DNA of 23,378 nt from Ga0077553 sp038215275 (GTDB taxonomy: Bacteria > Acidobacteriota > Terriglobia > Bryobacterales > Bryobacteraceae): the NCBI GenBank assembly GCA_038215275.1, contig JBBQRA010000078.1:1-23378 (forward strand). The letters are read 5' to 3'. The notes under the pieces are model-generated. The model had not been told where the DNA came from. It ran no database searches and saw only the letters and a program-made list of their open reading frames with translations. Below, in pieces: positions 7,539 through 14,854 of the stretch. The translations under genes and the position numbers were made by a program. Position 1 is the stretch's first letter, and every line of letters begins with the position of its first letter.

Positions 7539-8882
7539 AACTCCTCTATCTCTCCGCTTTGGTGGCAACGGCGCCTTTGGCTTCAGCTGCCCTGTTCCAT
7601 CTGCTCGTTCGCCGGTCCGCGATTCGGCATGCGATCTGGACCGTGGCGCTGGCGGCTACTTTGGTCGTGCCGGTTTGGCTTCGCTGGAGGCCAGCGGTGG
7701 CGCCGACGATGGCGGCGTTGCCAACTGTTGTGATGATCGCCCCTGGGACGACGATCACGGTACGTCCAGAGGCGCCGGTGGACTGGATTCCGATCGTCTA
7801 TGGGTTGGGAGTGGCGTTTGTGCTTCTCCGGCAGGGTCTCAGTCTGCTGACTCTTCGGCGGTTGCGGCAGGCCAGCAGGGAAATTGCGCCGGGTGTGTTT
7901 GCCAGCGCGGAGGTGAAGATCCCGCTGACGTACGGTTTGGGACGTCCGGCGATTCTGGTGCCGGAAGGGCCGGTGAGTCCGCGTGTATTGGCGCATGAGC
8001 GGTGCCATGTGGAGCGGGGCGATTTGTGGGCGAGCGGTGTAGGAACTTTAGCGACGGCGGTTTATTGGTTCCATCCGCTGGTTTGGTGGGCGGCGGCTCA
8101 GTAGCGGCGGGAGGCGGAGTTCGCGGTAGACGATGCGATGGTGCTCGAAGGGGACGCTCCGGAGTACGCCCAGGAACTGTTGTCGGTGGCGCGGGCGTCT
8201 TCGGTCTCCTATGGCGCGGCGCTGGGAGCGGGGAGTGACTTGGAGCCGCGGGTGCGGGCGATTCTGGATCCTTGGCGGGACCGGCGACCCGGTCGGGCGG
8301 CGGGTATGGCTGTCCATGGCGCTGATGTTCGTAGCGCCTCTGCTGCTAGTGGCCCAGGCGCCGGTGCTGAGTGGCACGGTGTTCAATGCGGCTTACGCGG
8401 AGATCAAGCTGATGCAGGGGACCGAGGAGCGGGCGCGCACAAGCGCCGGCGGCGATGGTGAATACTCGTTTCGGGGGTTGGCGGCGGGGGACTACAGCAT
8501 GGCGGTGAATGGGCGGCGCATGTTGGACGTGACCTTGAGCGATTCTCCGCAGGTGCTGGATGTGCATTATCGCGAGGAGCCCACCGGGCCGGGGATCAAA
8601 GTGGGCGGCAACATAATGGGCTCGAAGCTGCTGAAGAAGGTTCCGCCGGTGTATCCCGCTTCGATGAAGACGCAGCGGATTCAAGGATCGGTGCTGCTGC
8701 AGGTGGAAGTCGACAAGCTTGGGAACGTGACGTCCGCGGACGTGATTGCGACACCACATGCCGACCTGACCGAATCCGCGCTGACCGCCGTGCGGCAGTG
8801 AGTGTACCAGCCCACACTGCTGAACGGGAATCCGGCGGCGGTGCGGACTGTGGTGCGGGTGAACTACACGCTTATGCCGTAA
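7535..8882 (+). pseudogene. Broken BlaR1-like M56 peptidase with carboxypeptidase-regulatory-like and TonB C-terminal domains
   Basis: The intact first part (to 8101) has N-terminal membrane helices and the M56 zinc motif HERCH within LAHERCHVERGD. An in-frame TAG at 8102-8104 then interrupts a stretch where homologous text continues at once (RREAEFAVDDAMVLEGD). An extra C in CCC at 8288-8290 shifts the frame; in the new frame the protein continues as VGRRVWLSMALMFVAPLLL, a beta-sandwich segment (SGTVF...GEYSFRGLAAGDYSMAV) and a TonB C-terminal domain (VPPVYPASMKTQRIQGSVLLQ). A TGA at 8799-8801 stands where Trp is expected, and VYQPTLLNGNP continues to a final TAA at 8880-8882. Three independent lesions indicate a pseudogene. 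It overlaps blaI by 4 bp and would have been its signalling partner. Assembly errors are possible but less likely for three lesions. Confidence 0.88.
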
Positions 8883-9918
8883 GGGCGAGGATCAACTGTT
8901 CCATGATGATCCGGTCATCGGGGCGGATATCGCGCAGTCCGCGGTCCGCCCGGAACAGTCCCTGGACGGCGGTGCGCATTTGGGGCAGCGTGAAGGCCTG
9001 AGCGGTTTGCGCCACCTGTTCGGCGCGGGCCTTCCACATGGGAACGCCTTGACGGGAGAAGTACTGCTGGATTTGGGCGGCGCCGGCGAGGCGCGCTTCT
9101 TTGGCGGTGATAGCCATGCGGAACTGACCGGCGAGAAAGCTGAGCGCGAGCGGAAGATACTCGCCTTCCCGGACGAGCGTATCGAGCACTTCGAGGGCGG
9201 CCCGCCGGTCGCGGCGGCCCATCGCGGCGACCAGGGCGAAGATAGTGGACTCCCGGGCGTCGGGCACCATCTTCTGGATCTGCTCGAGACTGATGGGGCC
9301 GCCTTCGCCGGTGAGCAGGCCGAGCTTTTCGACTTCGATAGCGATGCGGGTGGAGTTGTTGCCGGTGGCTTCGACGAGTAGTTCCATGGCGTCCGACGTC
9401 AGGCGGAGACCGGCGTCGCGGGCAAGCAGTTGGGCGAGGGCGCGGGCTTCGAGCGGACTGGGATGAGGAAATTCCACCTGACCACCGAGGCACCCGTAGA
9501 ACTTTTGAACGCGTTCAATTTTAGCCTTGTCGTCGCCATCGAACTCGAAACGGCCGCACTGAAGGATCACGATGACGCTGGGGGGCGGGTTCTTCAGATA
9601 GCGAGCGACGGGGGTCGCGCCGCCTTCCGTATCCTTGCCGCGAGGGAGAGCGACTTCGGCCGAAGTGATCCATACGACGCGTTTGCTGGCGAAGAGCGAG
9701 TAGGAGCAGGCGTCGTCCATAGCGTCGGCGAGCGAGGTTTCGTCCAGGTCGAGGCGAGTGAACCCCTGTTCCCGCTCTTCGCCTTCGGCCAGCCAGTAAT
9801 CAATGAGAGCGCTGCGGCACTTGTCGCGCCGGTAGGCATCCGGGCCTATGAACAGGTAGGCGGGTAGCAGACGGCCGAGCTTAATCTGCGTGAGAAACTG
9901 ATCCGGGGTCAGGGCCAT
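8872..9918 (-). CDS. holA: DNA polymerase III subunit delta (clamp loader)
   Basis: This 348-residue protein matches the delta subunit that opens the beta sliding clamp within the clamp-loader complex. Visible features are the N-terminal LGRLLPAYLFIGPDAYRRDKC at 14-34, in the place of the family's degenerate nucleotide-binding region, ASKRVVWI near 77, the LLVEATGNNSTRIAIEVEKL helix region typical of delta domain II, and a C-terminal all-helical collar domain ending MEQLILALTA. Its ATG directly follows the stop of lptE with no spacer, so it is the last gene of the psd-pssA-asd-like-lptE-holA operon. lptE next to holA is a common bacterial arrangement and supports both calls. The 3' end overlaps the convergent M56 pseudogene by 11 bp. 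Confidence 0.9.
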   Translation of the reverse strand: MALTPDQFLTQIKLGRLLPAYLFIGPDAYRRDKCRSALIDYWLAEGEEREQGFTRLDLDETSLADAMDDACSYSLFASKRVVWITSAEVALPRGKDTEGGATPVARYLKNPPPSVIVILQCGRFEFDGDDKAKIERVQKFYGCLGGQVEFPHPSPLEARALAQLLARDAGLRLTSDAMELLVEATGNNSTRIAIEVEKLGLLTGEGGPISLEQIQKMVPDARESTIFALVAAMGRRDRRAALEVLDTLVREGEYLPLALSFLAGQFRMAITAKEARLAGAAQIQQYFSRQGVPMWKARAEQVAQTAQAFTLPQMRTAVQGLFRADRGLRDIRPDDRIIMEQLILALTA

Positions 9919-10428
9919 TTAGAATCCTGAAAGTACCGCACTGACGACGGAGCGGGCCACGTCGCGGCTCAAGCGTTCGATGGCTGTTTCCGACTCTTCA
10001 AAGTATTGAGCTTGGTCGATGGAGATTTCATAGCGCTCACGGACCTCCATATTGGAGCGCGTGAAGAGCAGCTTGCCGGAGGCTCGATCCGTGAGATTCA
10101 ACTGCAGCATGACGGAGATCTGCACTCCGGCGGCTCGGCCGGTGACCTGGTCGACGACGGTAGGGAAGGCGGTATAGTTCAATACGGAGCCGCTAAGGGT
10201 GGCGTCGGCGTCGTTGGGGTCGGCGACGATCTGGTAGCGGGTACGGGTAAGAAACTCGCGGCTGATGGCGCTTCCAAGGCGGTCGGAGATTTTGTAGCGG
10301 GTGGTGAGATTGCCGAAGGTTGGAATCGCGATGGTCTTGACGGTCTTTGGCAGTAGGTCGGCTTTGCCGCCGACGTGATAGCCGCAGCCGGCAAGACTGA
10401 GGGTGCTAAGAAGGGCGCGCCGCTTCAT
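9919..10428 (-). CDS. lptE: LptE-like LPS-assembly outer-membrane lipoprotein
   Basis: This 169-residue protein has a short lipoprotein signal with a clear lipobox, LAGC, so Cys15 should be acylated. GYHVGG follows directly, as in LptE/RlpB proteins. VKTIAIPTFGNLTTR, the ISREFL helix and a strand-rich body with a helical C-terminus fit the LptE fold. LptE plugs the LptD barrel and helps to place LPS in the outer leaflet. Sequence identity within this family is low, so the call rests on lipobox, fold pattern and its position next to holA. Its ATG overlaps the stop of the upstream asd-like gene (ATGA), and holA begins right after its stop. It implies a diderm cell envelope. Confidence 0.8.
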   Translation of the reverse strand: MKRRALLSTLSLAGCGYHVGGKADLLPKTVKTIAIPTFGNLTTRYKISDRLGSAISREFLTRTRYQIVADPNDADATLSGSVLNYTAFPTVVDQVTGRAAGVQISVMLQLNLTDRASGKLLFTRSNMEVRERYEISIDQAQYFEESETAIERLSRDVARSVVSAVLSGF

Positions 10429-11432
10429 AACAGTTCCCGGACCACGTCCACGGCGAGTTCGGCGCAGAGCTGATGGTTGTCCGCAGCGAGCCAGAACCAG
10501 CAGGCGCGGCTATCGTTGTGGTCGACCTCAATGGCTCCGACGGCGTAGCCGGACTGGCCCGCCATGTTGACATTGTTGGGCGGGTCGAGGTCGTCGGTAC
10601 GGAGGTCGGCTCCTTCTCCCTTTAGGTGGTCAAGAAGGGATGCGATTTTGACACTGGTGGCGAACTCGACCCAGAGAGAGATGGCGTAGCCGTGGAAGAC
10701 CGGGGCCTGGACCAGGCGGAGCGAGGGCATGGGGACGGCGCCATCGATGGCGAGGAGTGAAGCGAGGTCGCGTTCGATGCGCTTCTCGCGGCCGGTCCAG
10801 CCGATGGTGGATTCTTCGCCGGGGCGAGCGATGAGATTGAAAGCCACCTGTTCTCCGAATACGTCCTTGGGAAGCGGCTTAAAGGTGAACAGCCCGATGG
10901 CTTGCCGTTGTAATTCATTAATGGCCCGGAGGCCGCTCATGCTCGCGGGTTCAAAGATGGTCGCGATGGCGCGGCGGACGGGTTGGCCTTGGTGAAGTTG
11001 GGTTAGAAAGTGGGCGAGGAGGTACGCCGCGGGGTGGGGGATGGAGTGGACGACCCCGGATTCCGGTGGCTTCGTTTCGAAAAATGGGGCGCGGACGCGG
11101 GATTCAGGTTGCGTGGCGAGTTCGCCGGTGAGGTCGACGACGGCGGCGCGGCCTTGGTGCTTCTGAACTAGGGTGAAAGCGGCACGGGCCTCCTCAACGC
11201 CTCCGCTGAGGACGATGACCGTGGCGGAGGCGATCTGATCGCCATCGAGGGCTTGAATCACTTCGGGTTCGTCGTCGTCGTCGCTGGTGGGTGCGGCGAT
11301 GACGGCGCTGATTCCTTCGCCAGCGGCGGTCAATGTGAGATGCGCCTTCAACTTAGCGTCTTCGAAGTGAGCCTGAAAATCCTTGCCGACCAGGGATTCG
11401 CCGCCGAGCAAGAGGACGATGGGTTTAACCAA
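10425..11432 (-). CDS. Aspartate-semialdehyde-dehydrogenase-like protein lacking catalytic Cys and His (Usg-like)
   Basis: This 335-residue protein follows the Asd fold: an N-terminal Rossmann start PIVLLLGGESLVGK, VVDLTGEL where Asd has its VIDNSSA-like strand, a dimerisation region, and a C-terminal WFWLAADNHQLCAELAVDVVREL matching the Asd ending. The catalytic motif NPNC is replaced by IPHPAAYLLAH with no Cys, and the expected GHS is replaced by GYA in VFHGYAISLWVEF. The protein is therefore probably not an active dehydrogenase, like the known Usg paralogues. It lies between pssA (8-bp overlap) and lptE (4-bp overlap), so it is translated with envelope genes. Its role is unknown; a binding or structural function is an inference. 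Confidence 0.8.
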   Translation of the reverse strand: MVKPIVLLLGGESLVGKDFQAHFEDAKLKAHLTLTAAGEGISAVIAAPTSDDDDEPEVIQALDGDQIASATVIVLSGGVEEARAAFTLVQKHQGRAAVVDLTGELATQPESRVRAPFFETKPPESGVVHSIPHPAAYLLAHFLTQLHQGQPVRRAIATIFEPASMSGLRAINELQRQAIGLFTFKPLPKDVFGEQVAFNLIARPGEESTIGWTGREKRIERDLASLLAIDGAVPMPSLRLVQAPVFHGYAISLWVEFATSVKIASLLDHLKGEGADLRTDDLDPPNNVNMAGQSGYAVGAIEVDHNDSRACWFWLAADNHQLCAELAVDVVRELL

Positions 11433-12327
11433 TTTGATGCTCCGGGTTGGGGCTGGCCGGGTGGGGCTTGCGATGCAGCAGACCGCCGATGCGGACGACG
11501 ATGCCGCTGCCGGTATAAGCGATGCCCATGGCGAGTAGCACCTGCTGCGAGAAGTTGAAGATCAGGAAGATCATCGCGCCGAGCGTGATGACGCTGCGGA
11601 AGGAGCGAGGACTGAGCAGGTTAAAGTCTTTGAAGCTGCGATAGCGCCAGGTGCTAACCATGAGAAACGACAGGAGGCCGATGAGGGCCATCCACAGAAC
11701 TGCGGCGATCCAATGACGGAGCGGATGGGAGTTCGCTGCGTAAACGACGGCGGCCAGCATGCCGGCGGCGGCGGGAATGGGAAGGCCGACGAAGTACTTG
11801 CGATCCGGGCGGCCAGGGTTCTTCGGGACCGGGTTCACTTGCACGTTGAAACGAGCCAGCCGGGAGGCCCCACAGAGCAGAAATACGAAGGTGAAGAAAT
11901 AGCCTGCGCGTTCGAGGGGTACACGCATATCGACATCCGGCAGCAGGGACCAATCGATGAAGAGGATGCCCCAAGTGAAGGCGAGAACTCCGGGTGCGAG
12001 GCCGAAGGAGATGACGTCGGCGAGCGAATCCATTTCCCGGCCGAATTCGCTGACGGTGTTCGTCATGCGAGCGATGCGGCCGTCGAGGCCGTCGATGAAG
12101 ACGGAGATGCCGATCATGATGGCGGCCAGTTCGAAGTGGTCGCGTGCCGCTTCGCTGGCGCCCATGGCGGTATCGATGGCGCCACGGAATGACTCCATAA
12201 TGGCAAGGAAGCCGAGGAGCAGGTTGCCCGCGGTAAACATGGTCGGGAGCGCGTAGGCCGCCCGGCGCGGACGGCGGTCCGGCGAGTTCGGGTCAATCAA
12301 GCGCTCAGATAGATTCAGCCGGGGCAT
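11425..12327 (-). CDS. pssA: CDP-diacylglycerol-serine O-phosphatidyltransferase
   Basis: This 300-residue inner-membrane enzyme transfers phosphatidyl from CDP-diacylglycerol to serine, giving phosphatidylserine. The CDP-alcohol phosphotransferase motif DGx2ARx8Gx3Dx3D is complete: Asp82-Gly83, Ala86-Arg87, Gly96, Asp100 and Asp104. About eight hydrophobic segments are visible, starting with PTMFTAGNLLLGFLAIM. GLPIPAAAG and the later FLMVSTWRYRSFKD are typical of PssA type II enzymes. The ATG overlaps the psd stop by one base (TAATG), and psd converts its product, which fixes the pathway to phosphatidylethanolamine. The N-terminal 25 residues and the Pro/His-rich C-terminal tail are cytosolic extensions of no clear role. 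Confidence 0.94.
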   Translation of the reverse strand: MPRLNLSERLIDPNSPDRRPRRAAYALPTMFTAGNLLLGFLAIMESFRGAIDTAMGASEAARDHFELAAIMIGISVFIDGLDGRIARMTNTVSEFGREMDSLADVISFGLAPGVLAFTWGILFIDWSLLPDVDMRVPLERAGYFFTFVFLLCGASRLARFNVQVNPVPKNPGRPDRKYFVGLPIPAAAGMLAAVVYAANSHPLRHWIAAVLWMALIGLLSFLMVSTWRYRSFKDFNLLSPRSFRSVITLGAMIFLIFNFSQQVLLAMGIAYTGSGIVVRIGGLLHRKPHPASPNPEHQIG

Positions 12328-12926
12328 TATTTCCTTTTTGCGATGATGGACGATGCCGCAGAGACACGGTCACCCACCTTTACTGTAAGCTCCCACTCGG
12401 GACCGAACCACACGTCCACGCGAGATCCGAACTTGATGTAGCCAATCCTCTCGCCCGCGGCGAGGACGTCGCCTTGCTTTTTGTAGCAGATGATGCGGCG
12501 GGCGATGAGACCGGCGATCTGGCTGAAGGCCACGCGGACGCCATCGGGCGCTTCAACCACCATGGTGTTCATTTCATTGTCCGTGGACGCTTCGTCCTTA
12601 CTGGCGACGAGGAACTTGCCGGTTTGATACTTCACGTCAACCACCTTGCCGGCGATTGGGGTGCGGTTTACGTGGACGTCGAACACGTTCAAGAAGATGC
12701 TGAGGCGCGTTTTGCCGTCGATCTGTTTGATGAGCGTGACCTTGCCGTCGGCGGGGGAGACGGCGACGGGGCCCGCGGGCACTTCGCGTTCCGGGTCACG
12801 GAAGAACCACAAGCAAAACATCGCCAGAATGACGAAGGGAATCGCCATCCAGGGGCGGGTGAAGTAGCCCGCCAACGCACCGCCGGCCAGCAGGCCGAGC
12901 GCATAGTAAATTCCGTCGATGACCAT
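12327..12926 (-). CDS. psd: Phosphatidylserine decarboxylase (short, archaeal-type PSD-A)
   Basis: This 199-residue pyruvoyl-dependent enzyme decarboxylates phosphatidylserine to phosphatidylethanolamine at the inner membrane. Two N-terminal transmembrane segments (about 6-22 and 27-42) are followed by SPADGKV with Asp60 and FDVHVNRTP with His85. The self-cleavage site is Gly167-Ser168 in YIKFGSRVDV, where Ser becomes the pyruvoyl group. The short length and FGSR site fit the PSD-A type rather than the longer E. coli form. It is the first gene of a five-gene overlapping operon. Its start faces the M28 peptidase gene across only 33 bp, which contain a small inverted repeat. Confidence 0.94.
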   Translation of the reverse strand: MVIDGIYYALGLLAGGALAGYFTRPWMAIPFVILAMFCLWFFRDPEREVPAGPVAVSPADGKVTLIKQIDGKTRLSIFLNVFDVHVNRTPIAGKVVDVKYQTGKFLVASKDEASTDNEMNTMVVEAPDGVRVAFSQIAGLIARRIICYKKQGDVLAAGERIGYIKFGSRVDVWFGPEWELTVKVGDRVSAASSIIAKRK

Positions 12927-12934
12927 AGTGTCTG

Positions 12935-12953
12935 ATCTGCTATTTTCGCAGAT
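12935..12953. repeat. Short inverted repeat in the psd / M28 peptidase divergent region
   Basis: ATCTGC (12935-12940) and GCAGAT (12948-12953) are perfect 6-bp arms around a 7-bp AT-rich centre, TATTTTC. They occupy most of the 33 bp between two divergent start codons. This could be a shared operator or the foot of a 5' leader hairpin. No convincing -35/-10 pair fits in so short a space, so the promoters may extend into the flanking genes. Confidence 0.35.
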
Positions 12954-12959
12954 AACGCC

Positions 12960-14300
12960 ATGCGTCTCTATCTCTCACTTTTTCTCGCTCTGTCCCTGCA
13001 TGCCCAAGCGCCGCTAAAATCCTTGAACCCCAAGGTGGAGAAGATCGTTTCGGCGGTATCAAAAGAGAGGATCGCGGCCACCCTGCGGCGGCTGGAGGGG
13101 TTCGGAACGCGGAACATTTTTTCCTCGCAAGAGCATCCGACGCGCGGCGTGGGGGCGGCGTACCGCTGGATTGCCGACGAGTTAAAGAGTTATAGCCCGC
13201 GGCTGCAGGTATCGCTCGACGAACACGAACTGAAGAAAGCGGCGCGCGTGTTTCGGGATGTGAAGATCGTGAACGTGGTGGCCGTGCTTCCGGGAACGAC
13301 GCAGAAGGACCGGCACGTCATCATCAGCGGCCATTACGACTCGCTGCATATTGTGCGGAAGAAGGTGGGGGAACTGGAACAGATGGATCAGGAGGCCACA
13401 GTGGCGGCTGATGCGCCGGGAGTGTCTGATAACGGGTCCGGGACGGCGGCTGTAATGGAGTTGGCGCGTGTGATGAGCCAATTCGAGTTTGAGAAGACCA
13501 TCGTGTTCATTGCGTTTGCCGGGGAGGAGTATGGCTTGCTTGGGGCCAACCAGTACGCCAATTGGGCCAAAGAGCAGAAGATGGTGATTGATGCCGTCCT
13601 GAACAACGACATTATCGGCAACGATATGGCGGGAAATGGGCGGGCGGCGAATTCGTCGGTGCGGCTGTTCTCGGAAGACCCGATCGATTCGCCTTCTCGG
13701 ACGCTGGCACGGTATGTGAAAGAGGTGGGCGAGCGGTATGTGCCATCGATGACGGTGACCACGGTCTTCCGCGCGGACCGGTTTGGCCGGGGTGGCGACC
13801 ACACGCCCTTCGACCGGATTGGATATCCGGCGGTTCGGTTCACAACGCCGAGCGAGTATTACGCCAATCAACACACGGGGTCGGATACTTTCGCGAACGC
13901 GTCCCCGGCTTATGCGGCGCGGGTGACGCAGGTGAATGGCGCGGTGGCGGCGGCTTTGGCGTGGGCGCCGCCGGCCCCGGATGTGATGACGAAGACGCGG
14001 TCCGTGACTAGCGGTGAAGAGATTGAGGGCCCGAACCTGAGCCGCGGCAAGAGCGGCTACGATGCCTTTCTGAAATGGAAAGAGGTGGGCGATGTGACGG
14101 ACTTGGCAGGCTTCTCCATCGTGCGGCGCGATTCGACCGCGCCGTATTGGGAGAAGGAGCAGTTCATCGGGATGGGGAAAGAGTTCCGGTTGGTGGATGT
14201 GTCGGTGGACGATATCGTGCTAGGCGTGAAGGCCGTGGACCGGGAAGGCAACGAGAGCCCGGTGTCGGTTTACCGGATTGTGCCGCGCAAGCTACCCTAG
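12960..14300 (+). CDS. Secreted M28-family zinc metallopeptidase
   Basis: This 446-residue exported peptidase has an N-terminal signal (MRLYLSLFLALSLHAQA). M28 enzymes are di-zinc aminopeptidases or carboxypeptidases. All expected ligands are visible: His125 in SGHYDS, Asp157 in GVSDNGSG, the Glu189-Glu190 pair in AGEEYGLLG (general base and metal ligand), Asp217 in NNDIIGND and His305 in NQHTGSDT. The C-terminal 100 residues (after about 345) form an added beta-rich, fibronectin-like segment ending VKAVDREGNESPVSVYRI. Its role is probably extracytoplasmic peptide degradation. A gluconate-dehydrogenase subunit-3-like gene starts 7 bp after its stop, so they may share a transcript without sharing a pathway. 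Confidence 0.92.
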   Translation: MRLYLSLFLALSLHAQAPLKSLNPKVEKIVSAVSKERIAATLRRLEGFGTRNIFSSQEHPTRGVGAAYRWIADELKSYSPRLQVSLDEHELKKAARVFRDVKIVNVVAVLPGTTQKDRHVIISGHYDSLHIVRKKVGELEQMDQEATVAADAPGVSDNGSGTAAVMELARVMSQFEFEKTIVFIAFAGEEYGLLGANQYANWAKEQKMVIDAVLNNDIIGNDMAGNGRAANSSVRLFSEDPIDSPSRTLARYVKEVGERYVPSMTVTTVFRADRFGRGGDHTPFDRIGYPAVRFTTPSEYYANQHTGSDTFANASPAYAARVTQVNGAVAAALAWAPPAPDVMTKTRSVTSGEEIEGPNLSRGKSGYDAFLKWKEVGDVTDLAGFSIVRRDSTAPYWEKEQFIGMGKEFRLVDVSVDDIVLGVKAVDREGNESPVSVYRIVPRKLP

Positions 14301-14307
14301 GCTTATC

Positions 14308-14850
14308 ATGCTTTCCCGGCGGGATTTTGCGACGGTAGCGGCAGCGCTGTGGGCGGAGGCGTTGGCCTCGGCGGAGCAGCATCACCATGGATTGGCCCCG
14401 CATGTTGCGGCGGCTACGCCTGCGTTTTTCTCGGCGAAGGAGCGGGCGGCTTTGAACCAGTTGACCGCGTTGATCCTGCCGGCCGATGAACGAAGCGGCG
14501 GGGCAGCGGCGGCCAACGTGTCGCAATATATAGAGACCGTGGTGTTCCACGCGCAGAAGCCTTTGCAGACGGCTTGGCGGACTGGGCTGCGACCGTACCT
14601 TGGTGCGACTGAGCCGCTGGCGCTCTTGACCGCGGCATCGATGAACGAGTTCAGACCGCGGACGCCCGCTGAACGATTCTTCGTATTGTTGAAGGACGCC
14701 TGTGTGGACGGGTTCTACACTTCGCGGGAAGGCATCGTGAAGGAGCTCGGCTACAAGGGTTATACGTTCCTGAGAGAGTTTCCAGGAGCCGAGCCTGCGG
14801 ACTTGCAGGCCCCGGCCGGCTACCAGCCGCTGCTGCGGCAGAGGAGCTAG
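14308..14850 (+). CDS. Gluconate 2-dehydrogenase subunit 3-family protein (Tat-exported small subunit)
   Basis: This protein of about 180 residues begins MLSRRDFATVAAALW, a twin-arginine signal. The body, with SAKERAALNQLTALILPADE at about 42-61, fits the gluconate 2-dehydrogenase subunit 3 family. These small subunits help to export and stabilise a flavoprotein GMC partner by carrying it through the Tat pathway. That partner starts 4 bp after the stop codon. The ATG at 14308 is preferred over upstream starts because it places the RR motif at the N-terminus and avoids overlapping the M28 peptidase stop. A His-rich EQHHHGLAPH follows the signal peptide; its role is unclear. Confidence 0.85.
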   Translation: MLSRRDFATVAAALWAEALASAEQHHHGLAPHVAAATPAFFSAKERAALNQLTALILPADERSGGAAAANVSQYIETVVFHAQKPLQTAWRTGLRPYLGATEPLALLTAASMNEFRPRTPAERFFVLLKDACVDGFYTSREGIVKELGYKGYTFLREFPGAEPADLQAPAGYQPLLRQRS

Positions 14851-14854
14851 GGCG

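Noticed and set aside
9430..9867. Plus-strand 145-residue frame opposite holA
   Set aside because: It is a shadow of the well-supported holA gene, with no domain and no plausible ribosome site. The same applies to other long antisense frames over pyrD, psd, pssA and the decarboxylase, which arise from high GC and biased third positions.
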